Assembly (NCBI RefSeq): GCF_021018805.1
Contig: NC_086248.1
Span: 102,163,739 to 102,227,738 of the forward strand
DNA: 64,000 nt
DNA from: Prinia subflava
Lineage: Eukaryota > Chordata > Aves > Passeriformes > Cisticolidae
Direction of reading: 5' to 3'
Under the pieces are notes generated by a model. That model did no database searches. It had not been told where the DNA came from and saw only the letters and a list, made by a program, of their open reading frames with translations. Within the stretch, counting starts at the first letter, position 1. Each line of letters begins with the position of its first letter. Positions 35,601 through 48,300 of the stretch are shown one piece after another. Made by a program: the position numbers and the translations under genes.

Positions 35601-38600
35601 TGACACCAAGGAATCCTAAAGTACATTCAGAACCCCTGCTCTCTCCCTTTCCCACATTTCACTAGAAAACCCATCTCACAGAAGGCAGGAATCACATCAG
35701 TAAGGGTGTGCTACAGGTGGCTGCACATCTGGGTCATCCCTATCAAAACCATCCCTCACGATTTCCCTTCATGGTAGATAGCAAGGAAAAAAAGAGAAGC
35801 AATAAATTCATCTCCAGCTGACTTCCCATCAGTAACAGTGTTACTTTTTATACTGTTCCAAGATCCTGTGGCTGCTTGAACCTGGAAATCATGACCTTAC
35901 AAGGCTGGAGAAGCAGTACTTCTTCTCGCTGCTACGAGACAGACCCTTGTTTCTCAGAAGGATTGGGTAACGTGATACAGAAAGAGCTAACACTCTGGAG
36001 AACACATTTATCTTTTAAAAAGCAGTTAAAAAACAAACTGTATTTCAAACCCCTGTGACAGGGGTAAATACCTGGGGTTTGATTGGGAGGTTTGTGCTTG
36101 GCAGCTGAACAGTCACTGCTTCTTCCCTCACATTTATGTATTTCTTTCCTAATTTTGGTCTGACACAGTGAGAAGAAAGACAGTTTTGGATCAGATGAAA
36201 TGTTTTAGTGGAATAAAATATTTTATTTTGGCTTGCTCGCTTTTACACTTCTAGCTAAATATAATTCCACGGAATTAAATTTAGTCTGAAAATACCATAA
36301 AAATATGCTAAGAAAAGAAACATAGCAGCTCTTCCACAAAAAAAAAAGAAACGGAAGGAAAGGGAAACCATGACTTTATCCCAGGTAAATTCTAAAGTAT
36401 ATGAAAAATGACACCCTCACAGCTTTGTCTGAACTATCTCTGTTCGTGTCCAAGGCCAGGCCGGACAGGGCTTGGAGCAACACAGTCTAGTAGAAGGAGC
36501 ACTAAAAACAAGCCACCCCTTCCAGGAAAGAAAGGAAAGGGGGGGAAAAAAAGTCTGTCGTAAGCCCTGGCTCCCATGCTGGTATCACTGATGATAGGGG
36601 AAACATCACGAAAGAGATATTATTTTCATGGCTTTTCTCCACAGAAGATGAAGAAAAATCTGGATTTTACAAAAAAGTAAACAAGCACAAGGGAAAAGAG
36701 CTTTTATGCTGAATTTCAATACAAACATGCTTTTCAAGTTAAAAAGACTATTTCTCCTTGTCCTTTTGCCTTACATCTCCTTTCCCCTTGTGTTTCCCTA
36801 CAACACCACCACAAGACTCCCTAACTGGCATTTGTTTCATCACTGTTATTTACTGCTCCTACTGTGCTAGAAAGGCACTTGGGGAACAGAGATGAGTCTC
36901 AGCCCCAGACAAGACATTGGATCTGGTATTTAACCCCACTGTTCAGCACCACGTCTGGATTTGCAGCCTAAAAGCACTCCTGATGTGAGGTGACACTCGG
37001 GAAAATTCACTGAACAGCCAGCCCTCATCAGCCAGTGCAGAGCTACAGTGGAGAGAGTGAAAGTACAGGGATAAAATATAGTGGGACAGGAGTGTGGAGG
37101 AGCTGGGAACTGTGAAACGAGCGGCTGGAGACGGAGGTGTGAACCCAAACCTGGCAGAGGGAGAGGTGGTAATTCCCCTTCTCCTTCATCTGCTCAGAAA
37201 ACCCCTGAGATGATTTTTGTCAGTGCTAAGAACATGCTGAAGGGCAGCTGTTGGCCTATAACTGATGCTGTGCCTTCCTCCCCAGAAAACTGAATTCCTG
37301 ACACCAAGGCATCTGGGTTCCCAGGAATTAACAGCTGGAATTAACATGGGAGAGCAAGGTGCTCCAGAGGTTGCAGGGTGCCTGTGGTCCTGTTCCCTGC
37401 CACTGGCCGTCAAATGAATCTGGTCTGGAACTGCCACAAGTCAACAGGCAAATGTGCTCCAAAAGCAAGAGGGAGCACCCACCAAGGATCCTGGTGGAAA
37501 GCCTGGTTCCATACCCCTCTGTTACAACAAACAGTGCCCGCCACTGCACAGGGGCTCCTGCCCTCCTTCAGATTGATGTGTGTCTCCAAGCCACGCTGAA
37601 AGTTACATTAGTGACAGAGAGTGTTTCCCGCAGGTACCCACTTAATTAAATATTGAAAGAGCTATTACCTTTCAGGGATGCCTGTGCACTGGCTGTGTCC
37701 ATTATTTATAACATAATGTATTCATTACACATTTTATCCCATGCTCCTATCTGCAGATCTCATAAAAGGTCCTTAAACACTATTTTAAGTAATTAATCCT
37801 ACCTTAATTACAGACAAATATATATAGAAGCCTCAGGACATCTCTTTCTCATATTTATTAGAAGTAAGCAAACATATCTAGAAATAAATCAGGTAATCGG
37901 GGAAGAGAGGGACGTGGCCAAGCAGCCTGGGAATCACAGAACTGGAGCCAGGCACATTTCAGTTAAAACTGCCAGCTTGGGCTATCTGGAAAAAGTAAGT
38001 CTTGTCCTGCCACAGATCCCTCCCATGACATCCACTTACCTGCTGATGGATGTGGATATGAAGCCCAAGATCACTGAGTACATGGATGCCAGCCCCAGCA
38101 CTGGCAGAGCCTCACACGGCAGGGAAGTCCTGCTCATCCTACTCTCCTTTTTACCTCCATGTCCCTTTTCCCAGTCCCACAGGAGGGAATCAGCTCTGGG
38201 ATCCCTCCAGCAAGAGGCAGCTGCTCAGCTTTGTGCCCCTCTGCTGCAGATCCTGAATTATAACTCCTGTCCTCTCTCCCATACCCAAACCAACACAGTA
38301 GTGACTGAAAAAAAACTTTAAAAAAAAGGAAAAAGGGAAAAAAGAAAAGAAAAACCTCCCTGGACAGATCCAGGAAGTTCCTCAGAGATCAGCACAGACC
38401 AATACAGAAAACTGTCAAAAACCATCCCTGGCTTCAGGAGATTTTGGACTGGTCCTTATCAGGGTGGCCCAGGAGCACAAGACTGCTGAATCTTTTCAAG
38501 GGAGATCTGTGCTAAGGCTTGGCTGAAGCTTGTAGAGGCTCCTTAGCAGATCCCTGAAAAGGCAGCCCATCCCTAAAAGCAGATGACATGGATACAACCC

Positions 38601-39284
38601 CTGTCCAAACTGGTACCTACACTCTTACTTCTTCCACCTGGGGAATGTTCCCTACTCACTGGAAAAATCAGGCACAAAGGCAACAAGTACCAGTCCCAAG
38701 CCGCACAGCAGCACTTCTGCCCTCTTCTGAGAAATGAAGCCAGCCTGGAATGTTTCAGAGTGCTTTAATTAAATAAATAATACTATAGAGGGGGGAAAAG
38801 CCTTCTATTTTTAACCAGAGGTCCTAGAACAGAAGGACAGTGCTCCACATCATCCCAGAATCAAGTGTTTGATGCTGTCCTTTCTTTATAAGGCTTTAAG
38901 ATGGGCAGACCTTCACAAACAGTAAGCAAAGCTTTATTTACAATGAAGTGAGTAAATAAAAGTGAGTGCAGACTTGGGTTTAATTCACCACTCTGCTATT
39001 AGCCCGTGAAGTGACCTTGGACAAGTTGTTCTGTCCAGATTCTCAGCTGGTGTCAGCTGGCACCATGCCGCCACAGCCAATTTAAACAATTTGAGACACC
39101 AGCACCAGAACCCCTGGGTCCTCAGCCTCTGTCTCCCAAGCAGCTTTATCACCCACATGCAGCCCTATGCCCGAGGGGCACCTGAGGGACATCGAGTGGG
39201 GGAATAGAACTCATGCTTCCCATGGTTTTCATAAAATGAAACAAAAAGCCTGGTTTGGCTTTTGCGCTTTTTTTTTTTAAATAG

Positions 39285-39455
39285 CCCTATGAGCAAGGCT
39301 TTAAAAACACTGCTGTGCTTTGGTGAGACCCCACCTGGAATCCAGCCCTGGAGCCACCAATACCAGAAGGTTGAATGGACCTGTGGGAGCAAGTCCACAG
39401 GAGGCCACAAAGATGCTCACAGGGCTGGAGCCCTTCTGCTATGGAGACAGGCACC
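39285..39455 (+). mobile_element. CR1 LINE fragment
   Basis: It resembles the internal 3' part of avian CR1. It contains GACCCCACCTGGAATCCAGC, CTGGAGCCACCAATACCAGA, a variant of AGTCCAGAGGAGGCCACAAAGATG, and GGGCTGGAGCCCTTCTGCTA. It is truncated at both ends and lacks the terminal repeat motif seen in the other two copies. Confidence 0.85.
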
Positions 39456-40033
39456 CCTGCAACCTCCCTTTGAATCATTTTTTCACTCAAGAAGCTTTTA
39501 CACTACTCAGTTACTTTCTTGGACAACTCCTCCACTTCTGAACAAGCTTGATTTTCTGCCTCCTCTGATTTAGTACAAGAACAAATCCAAAGAACACGAA
39601 ACTCAATTTCTTTTATTCTGTCAACAGCCAGCAGCAAAGTTAACTAACTCAAGGGTGCTTTTAAGTGCTGCCTGCCTCCCCTGCCATGCCGCTGCTGTCC
39701 CAGCCAGAGTGCAGAGCCAGCAGTACCTTGCTGTGAGCACAGCTGATGGAACCTGCTGAACAAGCAAGCTCTGTGTGGCAGCCACTGGCTGGGACCAGTT
39801 TCCCCTAAAATGAATTGCTACACTGTCTCAGTGCAGGCAATGCTCATTTACAGGAGTTTCTTTCTACCCTGTCCTCTCAACAACATACAAATCAACTACC
39901 ATGTAGAGGTGCACTGAGAATTGGAGAGTAGATCTTCTCAGAGGAAAAATGAATGTCCATGTAAGGCTCGTTTCTCCTCCTGCTTTATGTTACAGGATGT
40001 TCTGACCATCTTAGGGAAAAAAGCCAGTTGAGT

Positions 40034-40540
40034 CTATCTCTGAATAAGGATTATTTTAACAGCAGACCCTTTGGTTGTTTGTAGCTCAGTTATCATGTTT
40101 TTGGCTTCCATATCAAAAAGATTCTTTTCCTGGACTCCAGCAGGCTCTTCCCCAGTCGAGTCATTAAAATGTGTTGGCAGTTCTGGTTGGATAGATGATG
40201 CCTGCTGCTGGAGCAAACACTCCAGCACTCCAGAGAATGAGCCATGGTACACCAATTCTCCCTTTAGGGGCTCAGCACTGCCCAAAACTGCACAAACATT
40301 GTCCTTCTCCTCTCCTGGCACTGAGACTGACAGGACACTGCAATCCCTCAGCCACCAAGGGGACACAGCACACTTCCCAGGGTTCATCCACAGGGACAGG
40401 GCAGAACACTGGGGATCGGAGCTCCACCTGGGTACCTGTCACTCTCGAGCCTGGAGAATCCTGCGAACCCTCTCGCTCCTCAGTTTCCCTCTCTCGCAGT
40501 CTGAGGACAGACTTGCTCATCCCATTTCCTCCAACAGGAT
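40034..40540 (-). pseudogene. Coding-like open segment of unknown origin (weak)
   Basis: Two overlapping ATG-initiated minus-strand frames occur here, 117 codons at 40034-40387 and 82 codons at 40272-40520. The longer one ends in acidic, coding-like sequence with NLFDMEAKNMITELQTTKG near its C-terminus and then a stop. A plus-strand frame of 161 codons also spans the region. The protein is not recognised. It lies in the proposed intron 1 and lacks an obvious acceptor, so a processed-pseudogene remnant, an alternative exon or chance are all possible. No poly-A tail or flanking duplication is evident. Confidence 0.2.
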
Positions 40541-41237
40541 CGGGGCTGAGGAATGACTAGAGTGAGGAAGGGCCTGGGTAACCACCTGAACTCAACCCCA
40601 GCACTTCACACACTGCAAGTCAAGCCCTGGTCCCTGGCCTGACTGCCTGTGGACACAAACCCAGCGCTGAGCTGAGGCTCTGCACACACAATCGAAAGAG
40701 CAGTGAGGTCAGGCCAGGCTGTGCATCCCAGCCACTTCACACAGCTGCTTGGCTACCAGCTCAGCACAGGAATGTCCCAAAACAGCCAAATCCATGCCTC
40801 CCATCTGACACTTCTTTGTGCCCAAGAGGGATTTTCCCCTACTAAAGGAAGGTATTTCCCCTTTCCAACACACACTCACATCCACTGACACAGGACCAGT
40901 GCCCTGGCCTTGCAGAGCTGAGCAAGAGGAAAATGTGGGCCACAGGGTACAGCTGGACACACATCCTGCTCCCCTCTCCTCCAGGCCATTCCCCAGGTGC
41001 CAGACAGGACCTAGGGACTGTCTGCTACCCACAGGCAAGGCTTATAGGCAGATGACATTCCATGTTAGCCGAAAGAGTCCCTAAAAAGCAATTAAAGTCC
41101 CAGCAAGTACTGTCTCACACAGCTTTCTCCGCTGATACCACATCTGGACTTCTCTTCAATGCCTCCCTTTTTGCAGAAGAACAAGGCCCAGAACCTTTCC
41201 CCGGAGTCCTTGATACAATGCTTCTAGTCCCAGGAAT

Positions 41238-41375
41238 ATAAAAAAACCAACCCCACCTAAAAAGTCAAACCAACCAACCAACCAATCCACCAAACCCACA
41301 AAAACCAACCCAAACCTAAAAAGAAAAACAAAATAAAAACACACAAACAAACCAACGAAAAAGAAACACAGCAAG
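41238..41375 (+). repeat. A/C-rich low-complexity tract with a short CCAA run
   Basis: The strand is almost purely A and C across the interval, with a short perfect CCAA run at about 41269-41284. The minus-strand open frame across it is Phe/Gly/Leu-rich and is an artefact of composition. Confidence 0.8.
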
Positions 41376-44300
41376 AAAACCCCAGCTTGAACATCTCCAG
41401 TTCACATCAAGCTTCAGTCTTTAATCCAGCCTGGAGTCCAGCCCTTTCTGCTGAATGCAACACCCTGTCCCACTCCCTTCCCTTCTTTTCCCTCCAACAA
41501 TCAAACACACTGAGAAATCCTGTTATATCCAGAGTCTTCTCAGCCTGCTTTTAAAGAAAAGCTTAACACCTAGAGATTGCACCCACTTTATTTTTAAATC
41601 TGAGCATTAAGCTGAAATCTAGCCATGCAACAGTATGAACACAGGGGCTGCATCTACTTCCTGTCTCATGCAGGTACCGCTGGTCCTCTGATGTAGCTGT
41701 CTCCTGGCCAAAGTGATGGAGGCCTCCACGCCCTCCCAAATTTCTGGGCACAGCAGTCTCATCCTATGGCCATCTCCCTATCCTGGCAGCTCCACTGCTA
41801 TGGATCCTAAGCTGACAAAATCAGGCCCCAGTCTCACCTGAACATTCCTTTGCAGACTGCTGTGGAGACGTGACCTTCAGTGGGAGGTGATGCAAGAAAA
41901 GGGAATGTGAACCTTGCCATGAGACAAGACAGAGGGAACCAACCCCCGACGAATGTACAGCTCACCACAAACTCCCCATCCAGATGGCCTTGGCAATAAG
42001 GTAGCAAGGACATGCTGCTCAGGGCTGCAGGAGTCTGACAGTCCAGCAAGAATCCCACAGGGAGGAGACATAGAACACCTGCATCCCTCAAGGATCAGCC
42101 AAGAACCCATTTACAAGCTGCAAATTACACACATTTACCACTTTGTTTCCAAAGGCTTTCCCTTTGATCCCATGAGTGATGTGGAGCAACCACAAGGATT
42201 TACTCACCTTATGCCTTACTCTGCTGAGAGCATGTATACAGGAAGGGATGATTACTGTGGAAGGACCTTGAACATGCTGCCCACACTTGGGCATGTCCAA
42301 CTGCTCCTCCCCGGAAAGCCATAGCAGCAGAAAAAAAACAGGATGAGGTTACCAGTGGCTCTTGGCATTGGTCTAACTGATAAAACCCAGAGCAGAACAA
42401 AGCTTTTGAACAAACTCAGTGCACTCCAAAGCCCCAAGCCTAAAGACTGCTCTAGAGAAGGGCAAGGAAAGGAAGGCTAGAAAAAGAGTAAGAACTTTAA
42501 ACTCTAATTTTTTTTTTTTCAAAATGCACTGCTGCAGCTCAACTGCCTGGCTGTGACTTGTGAAAGGCAGTGGGAGAGAGAGCATAGCAGAGAGAGTGCA
42601 GCTTCCACCACCACACAGCACAACTCCATTGCTGTGCCCACAGGACAATCCTGCAGCTTCAAAAGCTGCTGCAGTGGATCCTAAGGTGTATCCCTCAGGC
42701 CCTGCACTCCTGTGAACCTCATGTAGTTTTCATTCCAAAACACAAAATTCTGAAGTTTTCAGGCACAGGTTTCATGAAACCTGGTTGTTTTCTTCAACTT
42801 TTATATTAGGGAAGGCCTTATGAAAACTAAATTTTCTATGCTTGTCAACAGGAAATCCAGAAGAGGTAGCTTAAACCACTCCAAAGGAACAGAAACCAGA
42901 AAAAACCCAATGATCTTCCTAGCTACCAGAAAGTTACCATCAATTTAAAGAACAGAGACAAAACCAAGTAAAGTGCCCTGGGACAGGCTAACACCTAGAA
43001 GCAGGTCACATCCAGGGTGAGGGGAGTTTTCCAACTGCAGGGGTGGATGTTGATCTCCTAAATGACCCTGTCCCATACCAGCACAGACTTCTTTTTAATG
43101 TCTATCCTCCCAAGGGGATGCACGCATAAATACCTGCCACATTCACATATGATAGGTTCAGCTGAGTCTTTTGAGGATCTCTCACCAAAAATTGACAGTG
43201 CGACTGACTTGCCTTTTCCTAATTATGGACTATTGAAGATTAGCAGCAGGGGGGAAGTACTAGGAAAAGGCTGGGACAGAACCAACCAACCATGCCCACC
43301 TCCTCACGACCTCTGCTGCTCTAACCACAGCCACCGCGCAAGGGCTCTCTGTTCGGCCATGGCCTGTTAATGCCCCTCACCAAGTCATTTCAGTGTGCTA
43401 ATTTGGTAGTAAACCTCCTTTATTTATCCTGGGATAGTTTTCTGCTGGGTTAGCTGCTGGAAAGGCTGTGCTAAGGGTCACCACCATGCCAGACCCCAGG
43501 CAGGAGGCACCAATGAGGGCAAGAGAGGCCACAAGCCACAAACAGGGCAGGACTGAGCCCACACAGCTCCATCTGCACAGGTAGGTATGCAGCACAAGCC
43601 TACCTCACCTTGACAGGGACCAAAGGAATATCAGTTGCTGAGTCCTTCTGCAAATCACCCTTTCTCAGCCTGGCATCATCTCCACTGCTGACCAGCTAGG
43701 GCAGCCAGCAGTGCTCTCCCTCATGCCTCACTGGGCCAGAGCTCCTGAGCATCCCGAGCATCCCAAATCCTCATCCCAAGCACCACGACCTCATGGTTCC
43801 AGATGCTGTGCCAGAGTCCACCTCAGGCCTTGGGCACACAGCCCAGCGCTCCCACAACACTTTAATGAAGTAGACTGCAAACAGACCCAGAGATATGGGA
43901 GTTGTGAAGGCAGTTCTTCAGCCACAGACAGGTGTGCAAGCCCTGCTCTGCTGGCACGTGAAGCTGATGCTGCCAGCCAAGCATGGCTCTGAGTAGGTCC
44001 CCTCACCCCTGCAAGCAGTGCTGTGTGTCCCATCCCTGCTGCTCCCCAAGCTGCATGACATAAGAGCTCACTCTCAGTCAGCTGTCAGTGCAGGACCTTG
44101 AACAAGTACTAAATAAATGAACAAGTCATTTCCTGCAAGGCCAAACACACTCCCTGCCAAAGAGGTCACATACCACAATCCAGCCTGATGCCTCTCCCAA
44201 GTTTGTGAAGGTAAATTTCCTTATCCAGGGGTCCAACGATTACAGCAATACATCTGGGCTAGGATTACTCACACTGAAGCTAGGATTACACTCTGCTGAA

Positions 44301-47300
44301 GAGGTGAGGAAAACAACTGCTTTTGTGCTTTTATTGCATGACCTCTAAAGTTTGATTTGGGTTTGTTGGTTCACGCAAACCAAAACATTCAAATGAAATC
44401 AGGGAATTTTCGCTTTAACTCTCAGCTAGAGGACCAGGATCTGTCCAACCAAGGTTCTTCAGTGTTATTTTGGCAGTAAGGAGATCTGTAAGGAAAAGCC
44501 CTTTGAGGCAGGGCTTGTGACAAAGCTGTCAGGAGCAAACAGCCTACATGGCTCATTCCAGCCTTGTGAGCTCCTCCAACCAGAACAGGATTAGAAGGCA
44601 GATATGCCCAGGATCTTTGCTCCCTATCTCTCATCACACCACCTAGGACTGCTCAGAGTCTTTCTGAGTGCGTTTTCATGACATGAACGCTTTCAATACA
44701 CCACAGCCCACAAGGACAGGGCAAATACCAGTCCTGTGAAAACAGCCTGAGTTTCATTTTTAGGGTAAGTCTCAGAACCAGTCAAAACACATCTGGCAGG
44801 CCTTGCTCTACCATTCTGAACACTTCACTCCCATCAAGTTAAAACAAGACTCAAAAGAAACATGGATCCTCCACACTTGAATCACGCAGGCAACTCCATG
44901 CGCTTGGATGTGCCCATCCCCATGAGTAAGGGCTGCAGACCCTTCTGAAGACCATTCTGCCAAAGACATGGACATAAAGAAGAAGAGAAAAATCCCACTG
45001 ACTGATGCCCCTGCTATTTCTGCTGTCCATGACAGCAAACTGGTAAAAGGTCTGACTCAGAAGCCTCCCTTGAAAAACCTGAATCATTACAATTTAGAAG
45101 ATGGTCTCATATTATGAAGTCTCCACTCCTCCCTCTTTTTAGAACAGAGAATTTTATTCAGACTGATGGGGGGCATAAAGAAGGAAGAAAAAAAATAAAC
45201 CCAACTTCACACTTTGTTCAACCCTTTCTGCGCGGGTGGCAGTCAGGCAGCCAGCAGTTGGCAGCTGGATCTGGGGTCTGCAGGGCTGTGTTTGGTCTCA
45301 GTTACACCTCTCAGTTACTAGTGGGACCTCCTTAATGCCAGAGCATAACCACATACTTAAATTGCCAGCAAGCAAGACAGAGGCAGCTGTGATCACTGCC
45401 CAGACAAACCACGTGAATGTGGATTTCTTCTTAGCACCGAATCTCTTTCCAAAAACTTGACCCTTGTGAAACACAGAGATCATTGGAATAAGCCTCACAG
45501 AACAGTATAATGTTTTAACACTTTGTTATTACACATTATTTAGCATCAGAAGATCTTAAACTCACTTCACAGAGTAGCCTTATTTTTGAGACTCCGCCAA
45601 ACGAGACATGGAGAAATTTGATTTAGTCCCTCAGAAAAGCAGGGGGAGCTACCAGAGCAGAAACCCAGAGCTCGTGCCCTGTCCCCTAGAGCTGCCTGGT
45701 CCAGATGGTTTATCAACTAGACCGCTGTAGTTACCTGCCTCTGCAGAAGGGCTCTAGCCTGTTTCCTGCGGGGACATGCCAGCACACACACAAGGAGGCT
45801 CTGGCACCCAACACTGCCTGCACGCACAGGTCTGCAATGATCCGAAAAGCCTGGCTCCTCCAGATCCAGGCCACAGCTGAAGAGGAATGGGACTGACAAA
45901 GGAAAACTGCAGCACTCAAAACGTGCGTGTATCATGGCAAGAGGTGATTCAAGCCTAGGCTTCTGAGCTGGATTGCACCTCGACACCAAGGCTCTCTGCA
46001 GTCACTGCAGCATCCCAGGGAAGCCTGTGCCCAGCCTCACGCTGCCATCAGTCCCTCTGGCATCAAGGATGTTGGGAGTTGCACTTCAAACTGCATTCCA
46101 AACTGCACACAGTGAAAACCACCCCGAAGCCTCCTGCCAGGGCAGTCGGGACAGAGATGCCACTCAACACAAAAGCAATCTCGTCAAAAGTTTGTGTTGT
46201 GGATCATAAATGCTGTGTTTTTATGCAGGAAAAATAGTGAAATAGCTAAACAGAAACACACCTTTCCATCTCCTGAGCACAACACAAATGCTGGAGAGCA
46301 TCAGGTGGTATCTGAGGCTCCTCAGAGAGCCCGCTTTGGGGCCGTGCAGAGCCAGCAGATGCAGCGGGTGCTGTGGAAAATTTCCACCTGTGACACGATT
46401 CTTCTCCCTGTCACTCCTGGCTTTGCACAGCAAATCTTCACCTCTCAGATTAACTTTGAGCAAACTCTGATCACAGCGTGAGACAGGCTCCCAAACGGAA
46501 GCAAAGCAACCAGAGCTCTAACATAAGTCTGCTGCACCAACTGGGGAACACTTCAGCAGCTCAGGCAGAGCACAAATGCACCTGTGGCACCAGCCTTTAC
46601 AGCAGATGGAGCTCCTTCTGCATAGGTAGGGACCCCAAAACATGGGATGGGAACGAGCACTGCACTTCAGAGAGAGGAGTGCCCTTTTAAAACAGGTGTG
46701 AAAACCACTCTTGCCACATCATCTATTAATATTTTGTGTGGCAAAGACAGCAGCATGCAGCCCGTCTGCTCGGCTGGACAAGGATCATCTTCCTGCTGAC
46801 AGAAAGGGGGAAGAGAGCAAGGTCTGGCCCTAGCACCACAGCCCTTCTCACCGACAGCCTTTGAAGTTCAGGTAAAGGAATGGATGGATACTGGTGTCAC
46901 ACATCTGCATCTTCTGTATTGGCAGACTTGAATGCACCTCAGTACATGCATTAACTCCTGTTTACTTACAATGATGTTCATGTTTTTCCTGGCCTTACTT
47001 CTTGGAAGCAATTACAACACTTGTGAGAAAAAGCCAAAGTTTTAGACAATATGCAAAAAAGAAAAAAAATCAATTAAACTGAGGGCATAAAAGTCCCGAA
47101 CCTTAAAAACCCATCCCAATATCATTACACTCCACCAGAAACACTGCGTTCAAGCCATAGCTGGTGTTTGTGCTCTTCCCTGAACATGAGAGCATTCCTT
47201 ACACCATGCTGGACACCGTGAAACCCTTCACACACGTCTGTTTATTTAAAAAGCAAATTCGAGGCACGGAGGCGTTCGCTCTTCTTTTCTTAAAGGCAAA

Positions 47301-47339
47301 TAAGCCTTTCCTAAATTCTGCTTACATTCACGGCTCCGC

Positions 47340-47990
47340 AAAGCAACAACGCGAACCGCTTCCGACCGCCCCCTCGCAGCCGGAGCGTAGCGGGCAGGGG
47401 ACCCCCGGCCGATGGGCACCCTCCCGGGGCCGCGGCCCCGCAGGAGAGCTCCGGGCCCCCTCCACCCCTTGCTCGCCGGGACCCCCGGGGCGTGCGGGCC
47501 CCGCTCCGCCCCGCCGCACGCCGGGCTCCGCCAAGTTTCGCGCCGCTCCTGGGGCCGCCCCCGGCGCGGAACACCCCGGCTCAGGAGGGCCCCGGCGCGG
47601 ACCCCGTCAGAGAGCCCCGGCCGCGCCGGTCCCCACGGCGCCGCCCTCCGCAGCCAGGCTCCGCTCGTCACGCCGCCCCCCCGCGCCGCGTCCCCGCACT
47701 CACCGCCGCGCCCGGTCGCGCAGCCGGCCAGAAGCAGGGCCAGCGCAGCCAGTGCGCACAGCTGCCCCCGCAGCAGCTGCCCCCGCCGCCGCCGGGGCTG
47801 CCGCCGCTCCGCCGCCGTACCCGGGGCGCCCATCGCGGCCGCTCCGCTGCACTCCGACCGCTCCCCTCGCCGCGCCGAACCCCGCCAGGCGCCGCAGCGC
47901 CGCCTCCGCCCGCCCACCGCGGGCGGGGGCCGCACGGCGGCGGCGGGGCTGGCGGAGCTGGCGGGGTTCGGTCACTCCTTGGCCGGCACA
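47340..47990. promoter_or_regulatory. CpG island at the 5' end of the minus-strand gene
   Basis: CpG dinucleotides and overall GC are very dense here compared with the AT-leaning surroundings. The island covers the first coding exon, the start of intron 1 and the presumed 5' UTR. GC-box-like GGGCGGGGGC and GGCGGGG sequences lie upstream of the start codon at 47919-47950. Unmethylated islands like this mark promoters of broadly expressed genes. Several long open frames on both strands arise from the lack of AT-rich stop codons. No plus-strand first exon could be defined, so I cannot say whether the promoter is bidirectional. Confidence 0.85.
47704..47833 (-). CDS. Coding exon 1: signal peptide of an unidentified glycoprotein
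   Basis: The minus-strand ATG at 47833 has a strong Kozak context (GCGATGG). The open frame gives 43 codons plus one base and ends at a consensus donor, GGCG|GTGAGT. The protein has a long Arg-rich n-region (residues 9-22, with RRQPRRRR), a hydrophobic core LCALAALALLLAG at residues 25-37, and small residues suited to signal peptidase around 37-41. It therefore looks like a signal peptide for ER entry; a type II signal anchor is less likely because the core is short. It ends in phase 1, matching exon 2 at 29557-29694. The frame stays open upstream, but no earlier ATG was seen in it. Location in a CpG island supports a true first exon. The gene's identity is unknown. Confidence 0.72.
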
Positions 47991-48300
47991 CAGAGCCCCA
48001 GCAACGGTGCCTGTTGCCTGCTGCCCGCTGCCCGCAAGTTCCTGGGCGGGGGGTGGGGGGAGTTGGCTGGGCATCGCCTTCGCTGGGCATTGCTCGTCGC
48101 ACCCATCGCACCTCCCGCAAGCGCAGAGGCGCTCGGGATCTCTCGGCATCATCGCGTGCGGTACGGCCTGTACCGCCCGTTCAGTCTTGGATACCAGAAA
48201 AGCCTCAGTGCATCAGTGACCCCTCACCAGTGCTCCCGGGGACGGCAGGAGGCAGCCATCGCTGCCAGCCCTGCGCCTGTCAGACACCCGGCAGGTTTCT
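47834..48300 (-). promoter_or_regulatory. Presumed 5' UTR and proximal promoter of the minus-strand gene
   Basis: This interval lies directly upstream of the start codon. Its near half is inside the CpG island and its far half is moderately GC-rich. No TATA box at a useful distance was seen, as is usual for CpG-island promoters. The transcription start cannot be fixed from sequence alone. Confidence 0.5.

Larger units (their letters stand above)
29695..47703 (-). other. Proposed intron 1 of the minus-strand gene
   Basis: This 18-kb interval joins the GTGAGT donor at the end of exon 1 to the TTTTCCTTCAG acceptor of exon 2 (minus strand). It contains a CR1 fragment at 39285-39455, an A/C-rich low-complexity stretch at 41238-41375, and a coding-like open segment at 40034-40540. 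The rest is anonymous. The intron is inferred from matching phase and splice sites, since no transcript evidence is available. Confidence 0.55.
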
